A model generated the notes under the pieces. That model was not told where the DNA came from. It saw only the letters and a list, made by a program, of their open reading frames with translations, and did not search any database. DNA of 64,000 nt from Verrucomicrobiota bacterium. Lineage in GTDB: Bacteria; Verrucomicrobiota; Verrucomicrobiia; Opitutales; Opitutaceae. The DNA is taken from positions 1 through 64,000 of the forward strand of contig JAEYYL010000003.1 in assembly GCA_023430825.1 (NCBI GenBank). The letters run 5' to 3'. Position numbers and translations under genes: made by a program. Positions 61,901 to 64,000 of the stretch are shown here, piece by piece; position 1 is the stretch's first letter, and each line of letters opens with the position of its first letter.

Positions 61901-62093
61901 CTTACTTGCGCATGCAGAAACCGGTGAGCGACTCGATCTCATAGTTGAAAGATTTCGTGCGCACCGGCCACAAGTTCGGGCCGCGCTAGAGTTCATTAAA
62001 ATCAAAGACCCCAATCGGTGGGCAAGATCCTGCGACCGATTGCTGCCTTTCTACACCGACATGCTGAGCAGCATGTTGGGCGCTCGAATCTAA
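58965..62093 (+). CDS. DUF1156 (PglXI-type) DNA methyltransferase
   Basis: The 1042-residue product has the adenine-specific methylase motifs in permuted order. Near residue 82, VVLDTFMGGGTTIVEAVRMGIRPIGIELNP supplies the SAM-binding FxGxG-like loop. Then come several CxxC pairs that form zinc ribbons (CTCPRCQ, CCPHC, CPHCGQRD), and the catalytic AVITDPPYAGNVNYSEL is at about residue 640. This is COG1743, the methylase of BREX type-3-like loci. It is visibly more AT-rich than its neighbours, suggesting a different history. It would mark host DNA with N6-methyladenine. Confidence 0.92.
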   Translation: MSKRAIEESFPIVEINRLVVPERNGFKPIYQMHKSFAPRASCVFRAILLGALKPAGTNIIEEFYKDHTNDPDTKDKVVLDTFMGGGTTIVEAVRMGIRPIGIELNPVPWFVVKMALAPADVEAFDASVKRLEERPVAWSGKSLTDTLAELYETEAPVYLDNETNQAVKPKAHAIHTYWVKSAICTSPTCRKQVPLFKNYIVANKTPTIRYHADCTCPRCQKTFDWELEPAALVSDPAQMVHASAYSAGVSRSTVRWTYAHPEGGIYVAQGDAKGGQSTVRHGRVPTAHVCCPHCYETVKPRLSTTKPKRKKIPLSVLHCPNTDEVFQWRGELPPGITVSSPLGGNFEPHRGNVPENGEFLCPHCGQRDENIRSVRALPENERFPLSAYAAQSYWAAGDPREDDDDNVEGDLFVTISPDRVGAVCSKTDNLVWKNKGKFFHSISPKQLASYQSIKATWARNQDSLPHPRSAIPPGQETKRLHEHHYRGFKDMFLDRQLLALSTLLHAIAQEENEACRNLLLLVFSGTVERNNLFCRYFNDRNTIQGNFDRHDYAPKIDPAENCVWGPSEVRGSFHNMLGRVKEGLEFRRKVYDRDINRLGAKDNLILSGESIEPGRETLHNGDSREEIRKLEDLADAVITDPPYAGNVNYSELYDFFYVWLRLVLKNTYHSFQPEYTPKTTEIVENKSRGLSNDDFRVGLKTVFERAHDKLKEDGVMAFTYHHSGNQQWVDLCDAVCLAGFVIEAVYPVHAEKESSLNLQNNEGISYDLIHVCRKRPADLGRRKRTWQGIRQDIRKRAAEEIKVIESGRYGREPLAPSDVRMILIGKCLELYSKHYGIVIDGEANVLPMKRALEDIDEMVQQLITKENPLPNELENVDVVSRVWLRALCNIREVSIDSVRKLTQGIFELSDLTDYDPPLVRKGRVKGGRTYTVLSPTERLDALHKKLSNIDNTLSQMEFIQIEDNSLSAMGPNLIDVLHYLLAHAETGERLDLIVERFRAHRPQVRAALEFIKIKDPNRWARSCDRLLPFYTDMLSSMLGARI

Positions 62094-62107
62094 CCGCTCC
62101 ACTCACC

Positions 62108-62713
62108 ATGTCCGGCCGCAACCGCTACCTTGATGTCAGGTCACAATACGCAAATCTCCGCGAGTCCTTCGACAAACGCGCGGGCTTGGAGATTGCCACA
62201 GCTTCCCGCAAACCGTCTGAGCCGTGTATTTTCCTGTCCCATCGGAGCACCGACAAGGCCGCAGTGCGCAAGATCGGTGAGTATATCATGAGCAAAGGCA
62301 TCGACGTTTATCTCGACGCCGATGACCCCAACCTCCAACGCGCCGATCTCGCGAACGATCACAAGGCCATCACCGCAGCCATAGAGCTGGGAATCGCCAA
62401 TTCTACGGACCTTCTGGCCTACTTGACCGCGAACACCAAGGAATCGCCTTGGGTCCCCTACGAAATCGGCTTCGCCAAGCGTAACGGCAATTACCTAGCG
62501 GCCATGAAAGCCAAGGACCTGACACGGCTTCCGAGTTACCTGGAGATCGTTCGTCAGATCAACGGCATTGCGGAGTTGAACACCTATCTCCGCGATGTGC
62601 TCAGCAGGCAGCAGGTCATCTACGGCAGCGCAAACTACACCCGCAACGCCTTGGTCGAGCAGCTGAAGCAGGCCTACCAAGGTATCGAATTGAGCGCTTA
62701 CCTAGACTACTAA
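62108..62713 (+). CDS. TIR-domain protein
   Basis: The product has 201 residues. The TIR domain starts at CIFLSHRSTDKAAVRKIGEYIMSKGIDVYLD and continues through NSTDLLAYLTANTKESPWVPYEIGFAKRNG. Glu119 is in the position of the catalytic glutamate of NAD-cleaving TIR domains. It is unrelated by eye to the first TIR-like protein at 57834. A C-terminal helical tail (YTRNALVEQLKQAYQGIELSAYL) follows. It sits 14 bp after the methylase and 9 bp before the next gene. Confidence 0.88.
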   Translation: MSGRNRYLDVRSQYANLRESFDKRAGLEIATASRKPSEPCIFLSHRSTDKAAVRKIGEYIMSKGIDVYLDADDPNLQRADLANDHKAITAAIELGIANSTDLLAYLTANTKESPWVPYEIGFAKRNGNYLAAMKAKDLTRLPSYLEIVRQINGIAELNTYLRDVLSRQQVIYGSANYTRNALVEQLKQAYQGIELSAYLDY

Positions 62714-62722
62714 CTTTCCATC

Positions 62723-63178
62723 ATGTCTGGCTACCTCGTCCTCCCCCGCACCGCGCTCGATCTCCATGGCGGCACCATGCCCGCCGCGCCGGAGCAGATC
62801 GGCTTCCTCGATTTTCTCAGGGAGATCGAGCAGGACCCGTTCCCTTTCGCGCCACGTGCCCGGCTCTGCATCACTGGACTGGACGAGTTGCTTATTTCGC
62901 AGGACTGCACCCACCAGCGCATCACGCCTGCGGCTTCCGCCCTCCTGCTCGATTACCGTCGTCGTCTCAAGCGCGCCGCATCTGAGGTCAACCACCTCGC
63001 AGATATCCAGGTCCCTGTCGCATATCCGCTCCGCCTCGGCGGTGAAAAGGACCTCGGCGCCCACCATACGAAACACGACTTCGTGCCACTCTGGCAACTC
63101 TTTGGAAAGAATCCGAGTTCGCGAGAGGTCATCACCGGCAAGGTGTTTGGCTACCATTTCGCGGAGACCCTTTCGTGA
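62723..63178 (+). CDS. Unknown protein in the defence operon
   Basis: The 151-residue product is not recognised. It has a mixed alpha/beta composition, beginning MSGYLVLPRTALDLHGGTMPAAPEQIGFLDFLREIEQDPFPFAPRA. It has a basic helix (ALLLDYRRRLKRAASEVNHLADIQV). Its stop overlaps the start of the SNF2 helicase gene by 4 bp (GTGA), so it is likely a helicase-linked component. There is no signal peptide or membrane span. Confidence 0.6.
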   Translation: MSGYLVLPRTALDLHGGTMPAAPEQIGFLDFLREIEQDPFPFAPRARLCITGLDELLISQDCTHQRITPAASALLLDYRRRLKRAASEVNHLADIQVPVAYPLRLGGEKDLGAHHTKHDFVPLWQLFGKNPSSREVITGKVFGYHFAETLS

Positions 63179-64000
63179 GCACAGCCGGACCTGAAACAAC
63201 CGATCTACGGGTCGGCGACCGTGTCCGCATTGCGGGACGTTACGCACACGGCGTCGGCGAAGTCCTCCGCGTGCAACAGACCGGCGGTCTCGTCATCGCG
63301 GATGTCGTATTTGACGGGCAAGGAGGCCGGCGACTTGAGACGCTTCCCGTCAGCCGGCTCGAAAAAGCGTCGTCGCCTTGGGATCGCCTGCGCGCCGGTC
63401 ACTACGACGATCCGCGTGACTTTTTGCTTCGTCAGCTCGCGTGGCAGTTCGCTCTGGGCAACTCCGGCGGGGAGCTTTCGAACGCCAAGACGGCGTTGCT
63501 GCCACACCAGATTCTTCTCACCCACGATCTGGTGAAGATGCAGCGCCGTCGCGTGCTCGTCGCCGACGATGTCGGCTTGGGCAAGACGATCGAAACAGGC
63601 ATGGCCATTCGCGAACTCATCACCCGAGGAGAGGCGCGACGTGTGCTCATCATCACGCCAGCCGGTCTGGTGAAGAACTGGCAGCGCGAGCTGCGCGATT
63701 GCTTCCGCATCGAGTTCGAGATTCTCGGCACGGATTTCCATGATTACGCACCGACTTCCTGGGAAAATCATCACCGCGTTATCGCGTCGATCGATACTCT
63801 CAAGCGCCCGCAGCGCACCGAGCGCCTGCTCGCCGCGCCCAAGTGGGACCTCATCGTTTTCGACGAAGCCCACCATCTTACACGTCTTCGCTACGGCTCG
63901 AAGGTTCAGGCCACGCTCAATTACAAGCTGGCTGACGCGCTGCGTGGACACACCCGCGACCTCCTCTTCCTTTCAGCCACGCCACATCAAGGTGACGCCT
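63175..64000 (+). CDS. SNF2-family helicase (N-terminal part, cut by the window end)
   Basis: The gene starts at a GTG that overlaps the preceding stop (GTGA) and runs off the right edge, giving about 275 residues. After an N-terminal SH3-like stretch (LRVGDRVRIAGRYAHGVGEVLRVQ), the helicase motifs appear: LLPHQILLTHDLV, Walker A VADDVGLGKTIETGMAIRELI, motif Ia LIITPAGLVKNWQREL, Walker B LIVFDEAHHLTR and motif III LFLSATPHQGD. BrxHII-type SNF2 helicases have this N-terminal layout and accompany PglXI in BREX type-3-like loci. The ATPase core is complete enough for a firm family call. Confidence 0.9.
   Translation, partial: MSTAGPETTDLRVGDRVRIAGRYAHGVGEVLRVQQTGGLVIADVVFDGQGGRRLETLPVSRLEKASSPWDRLRAGHYDDPRDFLLRQLAWQFALGNSGGELSNAKTALLPHQILLTHDLVKMQRRRVLVADDVGLGKTIETGMAIRELITRGEARRVLIITPAGLVKNWQRELRDCFRIEFEILGTDFHDYAPTSWENHHRVIASIDTLKRPQRTERLLAAPKWDLIVFDEAHHLTRLRYGSKVQATLNYKLADALRGHTRDLLFLSATPHQGDA

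Larger units (their letters stand above)
43220..64000. mobile_element. Integrated genomic island (left part, continues past the window)
   Basis: The segment starts at tRNA-Glu with an adjacent tyrosine recombinase and contains genes atypical of the flanking chromosome. These are a Gp37/Gp68 phage protein, a MobC/relaxase-like pair, a RepA-like ATPase, and a defence operon with a toxin-antitoxin pair. Codon and base usage are visibly less GC-skewed than upstream, most clearly in the methylase gene. The right boundary is not in the window. Confidence 0.8.

Overview
The window is high-GC bacterial DNA that most resembles a Verrucomicrobiota (Opitutales/Opitutaceae-like) chromosome. The support is a PEP-CTERM protein, a giant delta-60 repeat protein with a tandem C-terminal module, an outer-membrane TonB-dependent receptor, and dispersed palindromic elements. 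This placement is an inference from gene content, not a database match.

Positions 1-43140 are ordinary chromosome. In order they hold: an ABC ATPase fragment, a Spy-like periplasmic protein, an HI0933-family flavoprotein, an AEC permease, TerC, the PEP-CTERM protein, an HPF-like protein and Tex. Next come a TonB-C protein, a thioredoxin-like protein, an ECF sigma factor with a putative anti-sigma factor and a bactofilin/RDD membrane protein, then purE-purK, mocA/xdhC, a TonB-dependent receptor with an S9 peptidase, a GH20-like hydrolase, tal, cca and a DUF423 protein. The stretch ends with rplM-rpsI, argC, a DUF4139 protein, the 1985-residue delta-60 protein, a sialate O-acetylesterase, uvrC, cinA, a cupin and purC. 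Two copies of a ~140-bp palindromic element lie at 2080 and 36361 in opposite orientation. UvrC lacks the usual Cys-rich linker, and the CinA amidase domain has lost its catalytic residues.

An intact tRNA-Glu(TTC) at 43142-43219 marks the left edge of a genomic island that runs past the right end of the window. A tyrosine recombinase sits directly after the tRNA. The first part of the island (43.4-52.0 kb) is a variable cargo zone. It holds a PD-(D/E)XK-like protein, a RecA/RepA-like ATPase with an in-frame stop near its start, a phage Gp37/Gp68 (DUF5131) protein flanked by unknown genes, and a divergently oriented pair that looks like MobC plus a degenerate relaxase.

From 52460 to beyond 64000 there is one very tight operon, with gaps of 17 bp or less and several 4-bp start/stop overlaps. 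It encodes a DUF499/BrxC-like ATPase, PglZ, an RHH/PIN toxin-antitoxin pair, an AlbA_2 protein, a DUF1863 TIR-like protein, an unknown 186-residue protein, a DUF1156 (PglXI-type) DNA methylase, a second unrelated TIR protein, an unknown 151-residue protein and a SNF2 helicase cut by the window end. The ATPase/PglZ/methylase/helicase core matches BREX type-3-like systems. Two TIR proteins and an AlbA_2 protein embedded in that operon make it a candidate composite anti-phage system. A perfect 8-bp dyad overlapping a TTGACG hexamer lies just upstream of the first gene and is the likely control point.
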